Part shown: piece by piece, positions 1 through 10,216 of the stretch
How positions within the stretch are numbered: the stretch's first letter is position 1
Layout: each line of letters opens with the position of its first letter
Assembly: GCA_015064635.1 (NCBI GenBank)
Contig: SVRV01000013.1
Location: 1 to 61,818, forward strand
Direction: 5' to 3'
Length of the DNA: 61,818 nucleotides
From: Oscillospiraceae bacterium
GTDB lineage: Bacteria; Bacillota; Clostridia; Oscillospirales; SIG627
The notes under the pieces: model-generated
Seen by the model: the letters and a program-made list of their open reading frames with translations, nothing else
What the model was told of the DNA's origin: nothing
Database searches by the model: none
Position numbers and translations under genes: made by a program

Positions 1-1
1 C

Positions 2-2944
2 CTTTCCGTTTCAAGCTATTCAATTACATCACCCGAAGACCTTCCCGTATCTGACGGAAAGCCTGAGGGACTCAGCTATGAGGGCGGTGTTATCTCGGGC
101 TTTGATAAAAGCAAGGCTTATGAGTGGGCACAGTTTGATATAAACGGAATCGAGCCTACCGCATGGACAGCTATATCGGATGTGACGGAAATTGTTCCCG
201 AAGGCGCGGGACTTATTGCAATAAGATATCTCAGCGACGGATACAGTCACAATGGTTCAAGTGCCGTATATGTCTATGTGCCGGGTACACGTCTTGATAA
301 CATTATTCACACAACTCCTACTGTCAATAAGAACGGTAGCATGGTTGATGTTGTTGATGTAGTAAATGCAGGTGGTTTTACAGACGAGAGAGGCAAGGTA
401 AGGTTTAACGAGGCAAAATGGACGGGCATCAATCTCAACAACTCACTTGCTCTCAACTACGGCTTTGACAGACTTATTTTAGGTTGCGCTTCCACTCCTC
501 TTGCGGGAAGTCTTGCAACTGCAATAAGAGATGCCGCAGATGATGCGGCTCTTGCAGCATCCCGTGCCAATGCCGCTTCGGCATCTGAATCCATATACTA
601 CTCCTACGCATATGCCCCCGATGAGATTATCCCCATGTCGGATTTTGTAAGCTTCAAGTACAAGGTTACTGTGAGACAAGGCGGCTTTAAATTGGTAGGC
701 TCGGTACAGACAAAATTCACCTTCAAGGTAGTTGACGATAACGGAAATCTTGTTGATAGAGTGGTTTACAAGGATGTAGATTATACCAAGAGCGGAACAA
801 ATGTTACAATTTCTCTTTCGGACTTTACCGATAAGAGCGGTTATATTGTGGGAATCGTGATAAATCCCTATGTCCTCACCGATGGCTCATACTTTGACTT
901 TGAGGATACCGACAACGGTGACTATAACGTATATCTTTACCAAGACGGCTACAAGGTTGATGCCATAATGCCCAGCGAAACACCCATTATCTCCATAAGC
1001 GACAGAAATGCGGTTATTACCGTTGAAAACTACAACGAGAATGTGACATATGCATATTCGGATGACAACGGCGAGAGCTGGACAGCCTTTAAGGGCGACT
1101 CCTTTACCGCAGCAAAGGCAAGTACAGAATACGTTGTCAAGGCACTTGGCGACTCTGCTCACCTTGAAAGTGAGGTGTCCGAGTCTGTGGTATCACCTGC
1201 ACTTGTTGTTGTGGGCACAAGCCTTGTGCTTGACGGAAGTGTGGGAGTAAAGATATACATGGATATCGACACAGCTTCAATATCCGATGTGAACTTCTAC
1301 ACCACAAAAATAAACAACGATTATGCGTCCTACAAGGATATGCTTGAATACGGAGAAGGCTACAGAGTGGGAGGGGCGGCTTCCTTTACATCGGGCACAG
1401 ATTGGCTCTCACCCGTTACCCTTGACGGGGAAAGCGGACTTTATTACACCGTTTTCAAGGTTCCCGCAAAGGATGCGGACAACCTGAAGCTTGAATGCGA
1501 CATTGGTGCTTTTTATAAGGACGGAACAAGAGTATCCTGCTCAAATCTCGGCGGTAAGGTGATAGACGTTCCCGGATATATTGATGGAGCAAGAGCACTT
1601 GCGGCAGAGGGCAATGCTGAGTTTATCAAGGCATTGGATGTTGTTGAAGCTCTTGAAAAATACCTATCTTACACAGACAATTACTTTGGAAAGGGCGACC
1701 TTCCCGCTTACACAACAGATAGCGAAATATGGGTTGAGTCAGCATCAAGAACAGGCACACTTGAGGGTGCGACCTTCTATGGCACATCACTTCTTCTTGA
1801 GGAGAGCGTGACAATTCGTCACTATTTCAAAGTTTCCGATATTGACTCCTACAATGCCAAGTATACAAGTGATATAGCCTACGGCGAAAAGGACGGATAT
1901 GTCTATTACGATATTACCGATATACCCGCCCATGAAATAGGTGAGCAAAAGGCTCTTACAATTAATGATTCGAAAGGAAAGGCTTTTGAGATAAAATTCA
2001 GCGTGGCAAATTATATCGAAAGCGCCGACACTCACGCTGACACACGTCTTGTGAGTCTTATGAATGTTATGTACGATTATTACGAAGCCTCTCACGGCTA
2101 TATAAATCCCAAGCCTCTTTATGTAAAATATGATGCGGGATTCAGCCAGGAGCAGTCGGTTGAGGGCTTGCACCTTTACATTCCCACAAAGGAAGGCTAT
2201 ATTGACCACACCTACGGTCATACAGTGTTTGAATCAAGAAATGCCGATATATGGCGTCTCTCCATTGCATATATGTGTGATGACAACCTTGAAAATCCCG
2301 TTGCCATTACAACTTCGGGCGAATGGGATATGGCGCTGATGCTTTCGGGACGTCCCGACTTTATCGGCGGACACGCTCACGGTGATGAGATCATGACCGA
2401 CATCAAATTTATAATCGACGGTGTTGAAACCGATGTTACAACGCTTACCGAGGCTACGGAATTCAAGACAATGGTAATAGTTCAGGATTCTGTGGGATAT
2501 GACCCCATGGACAGCACCACTGCTGTTTTGAAGCATCATAAGGAGCATAAAATAACACATGCGGGTGTACGTCTTGAGCAGAGCGTCACATGGCTCGGTG
2601 ACTACACACTCAGCCATTCCTACCTTGCAATGATGCCTCCTGCAAAGGCATATACCGACTCCTACTATACAAATATTACCGAGGACAAGCTTATTGACTT
2701 GTCCGGCGGAAAGCAGGAGATTGTTGACGGTGCAACCTCGGTAACCGTTTACGGCAGAGAAAGCGGTCTTTACTTCACAATGACAGTTAATGAATACGAT
2801 ACATACATCAAGCCCTATATGTCCATTGCCGACAACGGAGGCGGTGCATACAACAAGATGTACTTCACCTTTGTTAAGAGCGGAACGGTAAGCCGTGGCG
2901 ATGTATGGGAAACCTTTACACATTACAGAATAGAAAAGAAATAA
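2..2944 (+). CDS. Large secreted-type protein, C-terminal part (5' end outside window)
   Basis: The frame is open from the first base of the window, so this is the C-terminal ~980 residues of a longer protein; the ATG at 182 is probably internal because the codons upstream of it read as ordinary protein. I recognise no catalytic motif. The composition (many Asp, Gly, Ser, Thr and Tyr, few Cys) and the alternation of short beta-like segments suggest a surface or secreted beta-sandwich protein. There is no LPXTG or other sorting signal at the C-terminus, which ends in a Lys-rich tail. A strong terminator follows 11 nt after the stop. Function unknown. Confidence 0.8.
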   Translation, partial: LSVSSYSITSPEDLPVSDGKPEGLSYEGGVISGFDKSKAYEWAQFDINGIEPTAWTAISDVTEIVPEGAGLIAIRYLSDGYSHNGSSAVYVYVPGTRLDNIIHTTPTVNKNGSMVDVVDVVNAGGFTDERGKVRFNEAKWTGINLNNSLALNYGFDRLILGCASTPLAGSLATAIRDAADDAALAASRANAASASESIYYSYAYAPDEIIPMSDFVSFKYKVTVRQGGFKLVGSVQTKFTFKVVDDNGNLVDRVVYKDVDYTKSGTNVTISLSDFTDKSGYIVGIVINPYVLTDGSYFDFEDTDNGDYNVYLYQDGYKVDAIMPSETPIISISDRNAVITVENYNENVTYAYSDDNGESWTAFKGDSFTAAKASTEYVVKALGDSAHLESEVSESVVSPALVVVGTSLVLDGSVGVKIYMDIDTASISDVNFYTTKINNDYASYKDMLEYGEGYRVGGAASFTSGTDWLSPVTLDGESGLYYTVFKVPAKDADNLKLECDIGAFYKDGTRVSCSNLGGKVIDVPGYIDGARALAAEGNAEFIKALDVVEALEKYLSYTDNYFGKGDLPAYTTDSEIWVESASRTGTLEGATFYGTSLLLEESVTIRHYFKVSDIDSYNAKYTSDIAYGEKDGYVYYDITDIPAHEIGEQKALTINDSKGKAFEIKFSVANYIESADTHADTRLVSLMNVMYDYYEASHGYINPKPLYVKYDAGFSQEQSVEGLHLYIPTKEGYIDHTYGHTVFESRNADIWRLSIAYMCDDNLENPVAITTSGEWDMALMLSGRPDFIGGHAHGDEIMTDIKFIIDGVETDVTTLTEATEFKTMVIVQDSVGYDPMDSTTAVLKHHKEHKITHAGVRLEQSVTWLGDYTLSHSYLAMMPPAKAYTDSYYTNITEDKLIDLSGGKQEIVDGATSVTVYGRESGLYFTMTVNEYDTYIKPYMSIADNGGGAYNKMYFTFVKSGTVSRGDVWETFTHYRIEKK

Positions 2945-2954
2945 TAAAAAAAGA

Positions 2955-2992
2955 GCTGTCTCAAGGTCTAAGGCTTTGAGACAGCGTTTTTT
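2955..2992 (+). terminator. Rho-independent terminator
   Basis: GCTGTCTCAA pairs with TTGAGACAGC across a 10-11 nt loop and is followed by GTTTTTT. It sits 11 nt after the stop of the large secreted protein and faces the convergent glycosyltransferase gene. Confidence 0.9.
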
Positions 2993-3004
2993 GATGTGTA
3001 GTGT

Positions 3005-4498
3005 TTATCTCTCGGTGGAATTTGCCACTTTTTCTTTTTTGGAGCTTATATTTTCGATAGTCGTTGTGTTATTGTGCGGAATGGGTTTCCATTCCACCTT
3101 TTTAAACAGGGCAACATACGTTGTCCATCTTCCAATCAGGTCAAAGGACGGCCATGTGATTGTGTAGAGAATTTTCTTGTAAAGCGGAATTTTAACGATT
3201 CGCTTTCTTTCAAGTATCAACACAAGAACCGAGGTTGCCATATTCAAAATATGGAAGCTTATTCTTCCGATGAAATTCCACAGCACGACCACACCCACAG
3301 AGGTGACTGCAGCGGTAAAGCCGGGTGTTATATTTATGGGATTTGTGCCAAAAATCCACGAAAGCACAAGTGTCAGAGGATTCTTTGCAGGGTCGAGTAA
3401 AACCCAATCGGTAATGCCGTTTGTATAGCTGAAGCAAGCTCCGATGATAATGGGAACAACGAGCCAAAAAAACACCTTTACAACAGATGAGGGCATGCAG
3501 TGTACCAAAACGTCATAGGACGCAAATCTCTGTCTTACGCCCTCAACAAAACGCTTTTTGGTCATAGGTTCTTTTTTGGTTTTGTCCTTGTAGCAATTAC
3601 CTACAAAAATATTCTTAAAAAGATATGGTCCGATTTCCACAAAAGCAAGAAGGTGTCCCTTTGACCAGCGCAGTCTCTGTCGGAGTGCAACTTTAAGACT
3701 TGTCGGCTGTTCATCGTAGAACATTGCGGCATCGCAATAGGATATGGGATATCCGTGTGCTACCGCATCGGCGGTAAAGGCACGGTCTTCGGTAAGAGAT
3801 GTATAATTCCAACCGTTTTTCACAAGCTCGTTTGCAAACAAAAAGCCTGTTCCCTGAAGGTTTGTTGCAAGCCGCAACACAGACCTGCCTCGGTGACGGA
3901 TTCTTATAGAGCGAAGCCAGTGTATTGCATAGCTGAAGGCTATCCAATTTTCGTCAAAGTTCTTGGTGTTTCGGTATGAGGTGATTATCTTTTCTCCCGA
4001 ATCAAACGCCTCGTTCATTCTTGAAACGTAATCGGGGTTCAGAAGATTGTCAGCATCAAATACAAAATATCCTTCGTATGCTTCGATTCCGTAATCTTTT
4101 TTTATGTTTTCAAATAAGAACTGAAGGGCAAAACCCTTTGTTCTGCGCTCGCTATCAAATCTTTCGTAGCAAACAGCACCCTTTTCTCTGACTATTTCAG
4201 CCGTTTTATCGGTACAGTTGTCGGCTACTACAAAGACATCTATATATTCACTCGGATAGTCCTGATTCTTTATACTGTCAAGCAGGTTTCCTATAACCTT
4301 TTCTTCGTTTCGTGCGGCTATTACTATTGCGTATTTATGTAATTTGTCGGTGGGCTTAAACTTTCTTGTGGTGAAAAAGCCTATAACCGTATATACTACA
4401 AAATGTGCCGTGAATACTCCAAGGATAAACAGAACCACGTCCCTGACAGCAGTCATTATTCCGTAAGAAGAAGCAATTGCTTCAATTACACTGTTCAA
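3005..4498 (-). CDS. Family 2 membrane glycosyltransferase
   Basis: A 497-residue processive-type GT2 enzyme expected to sit in the cytoplasmic membrane and transfer sugar from a nucleotide donor. Visible motifs in order: an N-terminal hydrophobic helix, a nucleotide-binding region ending in DNCTDKT, a DADN metal-binding motif, TEDRA (the ED motif), and RQRLRW (QxxRW), followed by three or more C-terminal membrane helices, as in cellulose or hyaluronan synthase-like proteins. The ATG at 4534 lies between the -10 box and the expected transcription start, so I take the TTG at 4498, which has GAGG 7 nt upstream. Product polysaccharide unknown. It is monocistronic, between two terminators. Confidence 0.85.
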   Translation of the reverse strand: MNSVIEAIASSYGIMTAVRDVVLFILGVFTAHFVVYTVIGFFTTRKFKPTDKLHKYAIVIAARNEEKVIGNLLDSIKNQDYPSEYIDVFVVADNCTDKTAEIVREKGAVCYERFDSERRTKGFALQFLFENIKKDYGIEAYEGYFVFDADNLLNPDYVSRMNEAFDSGEKIITSYRNTKNFDENWIAFSYAIHWLRSIRIRHRGRSVLRLATNLQGTGFLFANELVKNGWNYTSLTEDRAFTADAVAHGYPISYCDAAMFYDEQPTSLKVALRQRLRWSKGHLLAFVEIGPYLFKNIFVGNCYKDKTKKEPMTKKRFVEGVRQRFASYDVLVHCMPSSVVKVFFWLVVPIIIGACFSYTNGITDWVLLDPAKNPLTLVLSWIFGTNPINITPGFTAAVTSVGVVVLWNFIGRISFHILNMATSVLVLILERKRIVKIPLYKKILYTITWPSFDLIGRWTTYVALFKKVEWKPIPHNNTTTIENISSKKEKVANSTER

Positions 4499-4534
4499 TT
4501 TATGACCTCGCTTTTCGACATTTTCTAACAACAT

Positions 4535-4563
4535 ATGATATCATGTAAAAGGTTTTTTGTCAA
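4535..4563 (-). promoter_or_regulatory. Sigma-A promoter of the GT2 gene
   Basis: On the minus strand TTGACA (4558-4563), a 17-nt spacer and TATCAT (4535-4540). Transcription should start near 4528, which is downstream of the ATG at 4534 and so supports the TTG start at 4498. Confidence 0.85.
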
Positions 4564-4580
4564 TTGCCGAGAGGTTATAA

Positions 4581-4610
4581 AAGCGAAGCAGCCCGAAAAC
4601 TGCTTCGCTT
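4581..4610 (-). terminator. Rho-independent terminator of the SLH protein gene
   Basis: AAGCGAAGCAG pairs perfectly with CTGCTTCGCTT around an 8-nt loop; on the minus strand it is followed by TTATAA. It lies 8 nt after the stop of the SLH protein gene. Confidence 0.8.
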
Positions 4611-4618
4611 ATTTTGTT

Positions 4619-7600
4619 TTAGTAGAGATTTACTTCATTTGAGCGTGTGATAGTGGGGGTCTTCCAGCTTTCGGGATTTGCGATTATTTTTCCGGAATAG
4701 CCGAGCACTACCTGAGCACGCATATCGTTGTCGGTCATAGGTTCCGCCTTATAGGTATATGTGAAGGCTCCGGCAGGTACCTTGAGCGAGCCTGTAAAGG
4801 TTATTTCACAGGTGTGTGCTTCGCTTCTTACCCATTTGCCTTCTTGGTCATAAATGTTTGTGTAATAGTTGAGATATGCCTTGTTTTCGTCGGGATAATA
4901 CTCAATGTAGTCACTGCTGTGAAGCTCGGCGTTAAAGGTAAGGGTAGTATCTCCCACAGTTATGGAAGGATTCTTTACCGGTGCATCAACGGGTGTGCAA
5001 GCACGGAGGTCATCAATCTTTACTCCCGTACAGCTTCCGCAAAGAGTGATTGTAGCACTGTTAAGGCGGGTGAGGTCAACCGTTGCACGGTAGGTGTTGT
5101 AGTTTACCGTACCGGTGGAAATTCCGTTAAAGGAGTAACCCTCGTAGTCGTCATTGTTTGCCTCAATGAGAGTTATATCTCTCCAGCCTGTGAAATCAAG
5201 GGGAATAAAGTAGTCGTTTCGTCCGTTCTCGCCTGTCACAACGCCTCGGAGTGTCAAAAGAATCGCATCTGTCTTGGAGCCGTTGCCGTATACTCTTATC
5301 TTGAAGGAGGGCTTATCGGCAACGTTGACCTGAGTAAAGCTGTGTGTGCCCACAAGCTCGGTTACTGCACGGTTTTCGTCAAACTCCTTGAGAATGACAG
5401 AGCCTTCGTCGGTTGCCGAGTATCTTTGCTCAATTCTTACAAAGGGCGTTTGTGCCGAGAAGGGATTTGCACCTGTTTTGGTTGCAAGGTCGGATGCAAA
5501 AATCTTTTCCTTCTGATATTTCATTTCACGGAAAGCGAAGGTGCCGTCAATTTGACGGAATACCTTGTACTCGTATTTACCTGCTTTTATCTGCTCTCTG
5601 ACCATTGGTGCGAAGTAGTTTGATTCACGCAGCTCGGTGTAGAAGGTGTAATAACCAAAGTTGTCCGCAAGTCTTGTCTTTGCGCTAAAGGAGTTTACAG
5701 AGAAGGATTGACATACGGTGGGGAAGTTGTAAGCAATGGCAAGTGAGCCCATATGGTCAAGGTCATCTCGGTATACCGAGCGAGTGGTTGTGTCCTTGTA
5801 TCTTGCCGAGGCATCGGGACAGTAGCTCATCCAGCCCAGTGTCGCTGTGTAGAAGTAGTCAAGATATTTCTTCTGATTGTTTACATGTGCTGTCTTGAAG
5901 TTCTTGTAGGCTCTGTTGGCATTGTCAACCGCACCGCCTCTGCCTCGTGCACTCCAGAGATATGAACCGAAGGTGGAGTATTCCACAATGGGAGGCTTTT
6001 TACACTGTGATACAACGGCACGAACAAATTCCGAGTAGATGTAATAGCTTGTTCTCTTGTCGCAGAGCCCCTCTCTGTCGAAAGATTCAAGTGCGTCAAG
6101 GTAGAGCATTTCAAATCCGCCCTCGTTGTAGGCTCTTGCGGTCTCCGAGGCTAAGTAGTAGAAAAGCTCGGAAAGGGGTTTAGCCTGAAACATTCCGTAC
6201 CAGCAGAGGAATTGTCTTATCTCCGCACCGTCCTTGTGGGAAGTGGCTTTAGTACCCAGCTGACCTCTCTTTACGTTTATAAAGCCCGAGGAGGTTGCAC
6301 CTTGAACGAGAATTATTTCCTCGTCAATGAGAATGTATTTTGTGTGAATGTTGTTCCAGGGCACCGCATCGATTGCCATTTCGAACTTTGAGGCATCCTC
6401 GTTGGTCTTGATACTTGTTCTGCCCTTCGAGATATCCCCTCGGAGAGTGTAGGTAACTTCATCATAGCATATTTGCTTCTGCCATTTGGGGTTTGAGAGA
6501 ATATTTGTAGCAGAGACGGGAATGATGGAGGAATAGGTGTGAAGTCCCATCTGTATTCCCTCGGCTATAATCTTGTCGCCTATTCTCTTTTTGAATTCGG
6601 TAGCCGAAATGAATGTACCGTTTTTCTTTTCTTCGGGGGTTGCCGCTCCTATGAAATTGAAGTCTGCTGTCACGAAATTGTTGCCCTGGATTATGTCAAT
6701 TTGTTCAATACTGTACTTGTTTGCAAGCTTTGCGGTCTCTGTGGCAACCTCGGGGGTGAGCCCGCTGTAGGTTATGACGTAATCGCCGAAAATGTCCTCG
6801 TGGTCATAAGCGAAAGGACCGCCGTGAGTATTTACAAGTCCCTCGGTGGGGTCTATTTTCTTTGCAATGCTCTTGAGATGCTCTCTGTGCTTTGTCATGG
6901 GGGAGAAGGCAACACCGAGCTTTGCACCGATGGTTGGAACTCCAAGATATGTGTAAACAGTTCCTCTTGCCGCCTTTGATGCGCCTCCGGGGATATAGTG
7001 GTTGTTTACCGTAGTGGTCATTGGGACGCCCGAAATACCGTAGGAGGTTCCGTCATCCAGCGCCCAGCGTGAATTCACACTCAAATTGCATATAATTGCA
7101 CCGTTTACAGAGGAGGGAAGGTCGGTGTCGAGGGTGACAGTGAAGTGGTCACTTGCCGCTTCGATAATGTAGTAGACTTCAAGATTGTTTTTGAAGGTAA
7201 CCTTGAGTCTTCCGCCGTCAAGCTCTGCCTTTTTGGGCTCTACTAATGCACCTGTATTGCTGATGAGAGAGGTGAAGAAAGGATTTGAAGTGGCGGCATT
7301 TACATTTTCGCCCGTGGCTTTGTTTATGATGGCAGTTACCTTGCCCGCCTTTGAAATTTCAATCTTTACATAATCTGTTTCAAACCAAACACCGCTCGTA
7401 CTTTCCTTGATTGAGGTGAGGTCTGCATTGTGATAATATTTGCTCTTTACGTTACTGTTTGAAGCCATAAGTATCTGATATTCTCCCCAATGTCCGCCGA
7501 TGTCTGAAAATACTGTTTCAAGATGCTCTCGGCTGACAGTTTTTTCGTTTGCCGTAAGTCCTATGAGTCTGTTGATTATTGTTACCGCTTCGGCTCTTGT

Positions 7601-9196
7601 AATCGTGGCATCGGGCTTGAAGGTTCCGTCTCCGTAGCCGTTTACAAGACCCGTGGATGCCGCGGCGGTTATTGCGCTGTAATAACGGTTGCTTTTATCC
7701 ACATCCTTGAAGGATACACCGCCCACAGCCTCAAGGGTTGAGGTGAAGTAGGCAAGCTCTACAAATTCGGCTCTCGTTATATTCTCCTCGGGACGGAGTG
7801 TGTCCTCGGTAGTTGTGAAGAAGTAGCCGTTTGCATCAAGGTAAGAGGTGGCATTGTAATACCATTTATCGGTGGAAACGTCGGTGAAGCGTGTGGTGTT
7901 TCCGCCTTCTATTTCCTGAACTCCCGTCAGGAGTCTTGCAAATATTGTAAATGCCTCGGCTCTTGTGATTGTGGCGTTCGGCTTGAAAACATTGCCTGCA
8001 TATCCGTTTATGTATGCTTTATTTGAGCCGCCTGATTGCTTCTTTATCTTTTGAAGCAGAGTAACGGGGTCGGGTTCGGGAAGCTTTGCCAGCTTTTCGG
8101 GCTTGAGTGTTACACGGGAGGAGCTTTCGTAGCCCGTCATGCGGCTGTTTGTGTCGAAGTATCGAAGGTCTACCGTTCCGTCCTCGGAAATTCTTATCAT
8201 GAGAGGGAAAGCGTTTCCCGTATTTGCATATCCGCCTTCAAGGTTTGCAACTACCGCAAAAACGTCATATCCGTTTGCGTTCTTGAGAGTCGAAGTAACT
8301 ATTTTTGTTCCCACAGTTGCATTTGACGTGACAACGCAAAGGAGATTGTCCCATTTTGAAAGGGCATCCTTCCAAAGCTGGTCTCCGTCGTGAGGCTTGT
8401 CGTTGTGCAGAAGGTTTGTGGTCATCTTGGTGTTGTACTGAAGATATATGGGCTTCCATTGACTGTCCTCGGGATACACCGTCCAGTCATGCTGAGTGTA
8501 CATATTTCCGCTTGCGTCAAGCAGAGAGGTGGTGAACACTATGGCTCTTTTGTCCGAGTGTTTTGCCTGCATGGAGTCAAACCAAGTGAGCGTTGCCTGT
8601 CTGGGGAAGGCTTCAAGCTGATATATGATATATCTTGTCTTTCCCACGGTTATTGTAACGGCGAAGTTGTTTATGTCAAGCTCCTCGTAGCCGTAGTTTG
8701 TTTCTCCCATAAAATCCACCGATTCAAAGGTGGTCTGTATATGGTTTCGTCTGTCGTAGCCGTTTCCGCAATAGTCATTGAGCCCAAGAGATACACCGTA
8801 AGCAAGTCCGCTGTCGGTGAGGATTGAGCCCGCCTCCTTCAGCGCTTCAAAGTCGCCCTTCCATTCCTTGTCATTTATATTTGCGGCGTAAAGGTCATCG
8901 TGTGTACCGCCTTGGGGAATAATGTCCTTGTACATGAAATTTGCACCCGAGGACATATTTCCTATGAAGCTGACGTACTTGACGCCCAGAAGGTCAAGCG
9001 TTTCGCCCAGTCGGTAACAGCTTTCTTCAACCGCCTTAACGTTGGCACTGTCGCCGAAAAACGGCTTTGTACCGTTAAAGCTTGCAATTACAAGCTGATT
9101 TCCGTCATAATAGCTTTTTTCAAATTCCGTCGTCTTGGCACTTGCTACAGTGCCGAGTACAACGAGCATCAATAAAAGGACAATAAGTTTTTTCAT
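4619..9196 (-). CDS. Giant secreted protein with internal SLH repeats
   Basis: 1525 residues. The first ~22 residues form a signal peptide (MKKLIVLLL... ending ASAK). Residues ~25-375 resemble a calcineurin-like phosphoesterase fold, but I do not see the usual GNHD metal motif. Residues ~385-560 contain three S-layer homology repeats (for example VNGYGDGTFKP and ITRAEAVTIINRL), which bind secondary cell-wall polymer. The remaining ~950 residues include a TIM-barrel-like stretch (EMLYLDALESFDREG) suggestive of a glycoside hydrolase, then beta-rich segments. SLH repeats normally sit at a terminus; here they are internal. The start at 9196 rather than 9202 is chosen because AAGGAG is 7 nt upstream of it. 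Substrate unknown; probably polysaccharide. Confidence 0.85.
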   Translation of the reverse strand: MKKLIVLLLMLVVLGTVASAKTTEFEKSYYDGNQLVIASFNGTKPFFGDSANVKAVEESCYRLGETLDLLGVKYVSFIGNMSSGANFMYKDIIPQGGTHDDLYAANINDKEWKGDFEALKEAGSILTDSGLAYGVSLGLNDYCGNGYDRRNHIQTTFESVDFMGETNYGYEELDINNFAVTITVGKTRYIIYQLEAFPRQATLTWFDSMQAKHSDKRAIVFTTSLLDASGNMYTQHDWTVYPEDSQWKPIYLQYNTKMTTNLLHNDKPHDGDQLWKDALSKWDNLLCVVTSNATVGTKIVTSTLKNANGYDVFAVVANLEGGYANTGNAFPLMIRISEDGTVDLRYFDTNSRMTGYESSSRVTLKPEKLAKLPEPDPVTLLQKIKKQSGGSNKAYINGYAGNVFKPNATITRAEAFTIFARLLTGVQEIEGGNTTRFTDVSTDKWYYNATSYLDANGYFFTTTEDTLRPEENITRAEFVELAYFTSTLEAVGGVSFKDVDKSNRYYSAITAAASTGLVNGYGDGTFKPDATITRAEAVTIINRLIGLTANEKTVSREHLETVFSDIGGHWGEYQILMASNSNVKSKYYHNADLTSIKESTSGVWFETDYVKIEISKAGKVTAIINKATGENVNAATSNPFFTSLISNTGALVEPKKAELDGGRLKVTFKNNLEVYYIIEAASDHFTVTLDTDLPSSVNGAIICNLSVNSRWALDDGTSYGISGVPMTTTVNNHYIPGGASKAARGTVYTYLGVPTIGAKLGVAFSPMTKHREHLKSIAKKIDPTEGLVNTHGGPFAYDHEDIFGDYVITYSGLTPEVATETAKLANKYSIEQIDIIQGNNFVTADFNFIGAATPEEKKNGTFISATEFKKRIGDKIIAEGIQMGLHTYSSIIPVSATNILSNPKWQKQICYDEVTYTLRGDISKGRTSIKTNEDASKFEMAIDAVPWNNIHTKYILIDEEIILVQGATSSGFINVKRGQLGTKATSHKDGAEIRQFLCWYGMFQAKPLSELFYYLASETARAYNEGGFEMLYLDALESFDREGLCDKRTSYYIYSEFVRAVVSQCKKPPIVEYSTFGSYLWSARGRGGAVDNANRAYKNFKTAHVNNQKKYLDYFYTATLGWMSYCPDASARYKDTTTRSVYRDDLDHMGSLAIAYNFPTVCQSFSVNSFSAKTRLADNFGYYTFYTELRESNYFAPMVREQIKAGKYEYKVFRQIDGTFAFREMKYQKEKIFASDLATKTGANPFSAQTPFVRIEQRYSATDEGSVILKEFDENRAVTELVGTHSFTQVNVADKPSFKIRVYGNGSKTDAILLTLRGVVTGENGRNDYFIPLDFTGWRDITLIEANNDDYEGYSFNGISTGTVNYNTYRATVDLTRLNSATITLCGSCTGVKIDDLRACTPVDAPVKNPSITVGDTTLTFNAELHSSDYIEYYPDENKAYLNYYTNIYDQEGKWVRSEAHTCEITFTGSLKVPAGAFTYTYKAEPMTDNDMRAQVVLGYSGKIIANPESWKTPTITRSNEVNLY

Positions 9197-9232
9197 AGTC
9201 ATACTCCTTGATATAAAGTAGCTTACAAGTTT

Positions 9233-9261
9233 ATTATAGAGGAAATATTGACTTTTTGCAA
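9233..9261 (-). promoter_or_regulatory. Sigma-A promoter of the SLH protein gene
   Basis: Minus strand TTGCAA (9256-9261), 17 nt, TATAAT (9233-9238), about 37 nt upstream of the start codon; AAGGAG is at 9204-9209. Confidence 0.85.
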
Positions 9262-9282
9262 TATAAATATTTATTTTTTATG

Positions 9283-9322
9283 GATAAAATAAGAGGCTGT
9301 GGCTAAAAAACCACAGCCTCTT
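9283..9322 (-). terminator. Terminator of the sialidase-nanA operon
   Basis: AAGAGGCTGTGG (9291-9302) pairs perfectly with CCACAGCCTCTT (9311-9322); on the minus strand ATTTTATCC follows. It lies 7 nt downstream of the nanA stop. Confidence 0.85.
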
Positions 9323-9328
9323 GATTAT

Positions 9329-10216
9329 TTAAATATCAAGTCCCGCTTCTCTCATTACGGAGAGTACTTCTTCCTTTTGCTCATTTGTGTATTGCTTCAT
9401 GGGATAGGAGGGATAGCCTACGTCGAATCCCATTTTTTCAAGTATAACCTTGGTTGTGGGGATTCCCTTGTATTTGAGGAGGGGATAGATTATTTTGGCG
9501 GCACGAATCTGGTATTCTCTCGCCTTTGCTATATCTCCTGCATGGAAGCTTTCCCACACTCCTCTGATAATGTCTATCATAAAGTTGTAGGTCGTACCGA
9601 TACCGCCGTCGGCGCCCGCACAAAGTCCCATGAGAAGCATTTCGTCGGGTCCGTTTATAACGTTCATCTCACCGTGAGTCATATCCTTCAGAAGCATCAT
9701 CTGGAAATAGTCCGAGCTTGTCCATTTGATGCCTGTTATATTGTCCACCTCGAAGGCACGGGCTGCGAATTTGGCATTAACGGTAAAGCCTGCCGCAGGA
9801 TTGTAGTAGATAATAAGGGGGATATGAACAGCATTGGCAAGTCCCTTGTAGTAGTTGTAAATATCGTCCTCGTCATATGCGAAGAAGAGGGGAGGAGTAG
9901 CCGAAATCGCATCTGCACCTACCGACTCGGCGTGCTTTGCGAGCTCAAGCGCCTGATTGTAATCGGTGGAGGCAATTTGTATGATAGAAGGCTTTCTGCC
10001 ACCTAAAATTCTAATACTTTCCTCGGCAAGAATGCGTCTTTCCTCGGGGCGAAGGGCAAGTCCCTCTCCTGTTGCACCTCCGATGTAAAAGCCGTCAGCC
10101 TTCTTGTCTATAAGGTAGTTTATAAGCTTTTCAAGCTCGGGCACATTTATCCTTTCGTCTTTGGTAAGGGGTGTTACAAGTGCGGGCATAATACCCGTAA
10201 ATTTCTGATAGCTCAT
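9329..10216 (-). CDS. nanA: N-acetylneuraminate lyase
   Basis: 295 residues, the normal length for the DHDPS/NAL aldolase superfamily. It cleaves sialic acid to N-acetylmannosamine and pyruvate through a Schiff-base lysine. Visible: GGATGEG (carboxylate-binding GxTGE-type motif), IIYYNP with the catalytic tyrosine, and GIKWT with the Schiff-base lysine. The stretch GPDEMLLMGLCAGADGGIGT resembles sialate lyases more than dihydrodipicolinate synthase. Its start overlaps the sialidase-like stop as TAATG, implying translational coupling. That neighbour supports sialic-acid use; kinases for the next steps (nanE, nanK) are not in the window. Confidence 0.87.
   Translation of the reverse strand: MSYQKFTGIMPALVTPLTKDERINVPELEKLINYLIDKKADGFYIGGATGEGLALRPEERRILAEESIRILGGRKPSIIQIASTDYNQALELAKHAESVGADAISATPPLFFAYDEDDIYNYYKGLANAVHIPLIIYYNPAAGFTVNAKFAARAFEVDNITGIKWTSSDYFQMMLLKDMTHGEMNVINGPDEMLLMGLCAGADGGIGTTYNFMIDIIRGVWESFHAGDIAKAREYQIRAAKIIYPLLKYKGIPTTKVILEKMGFDVGYPSYPMKQYTNEQKEEVLSVMREAGLDI

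Noticed and set aside
4814-5623. 269-codon open frame on the plus strand
   Set aside because: Antisense to the SLH protein gene; Cys/Val-rich translation without motifs.
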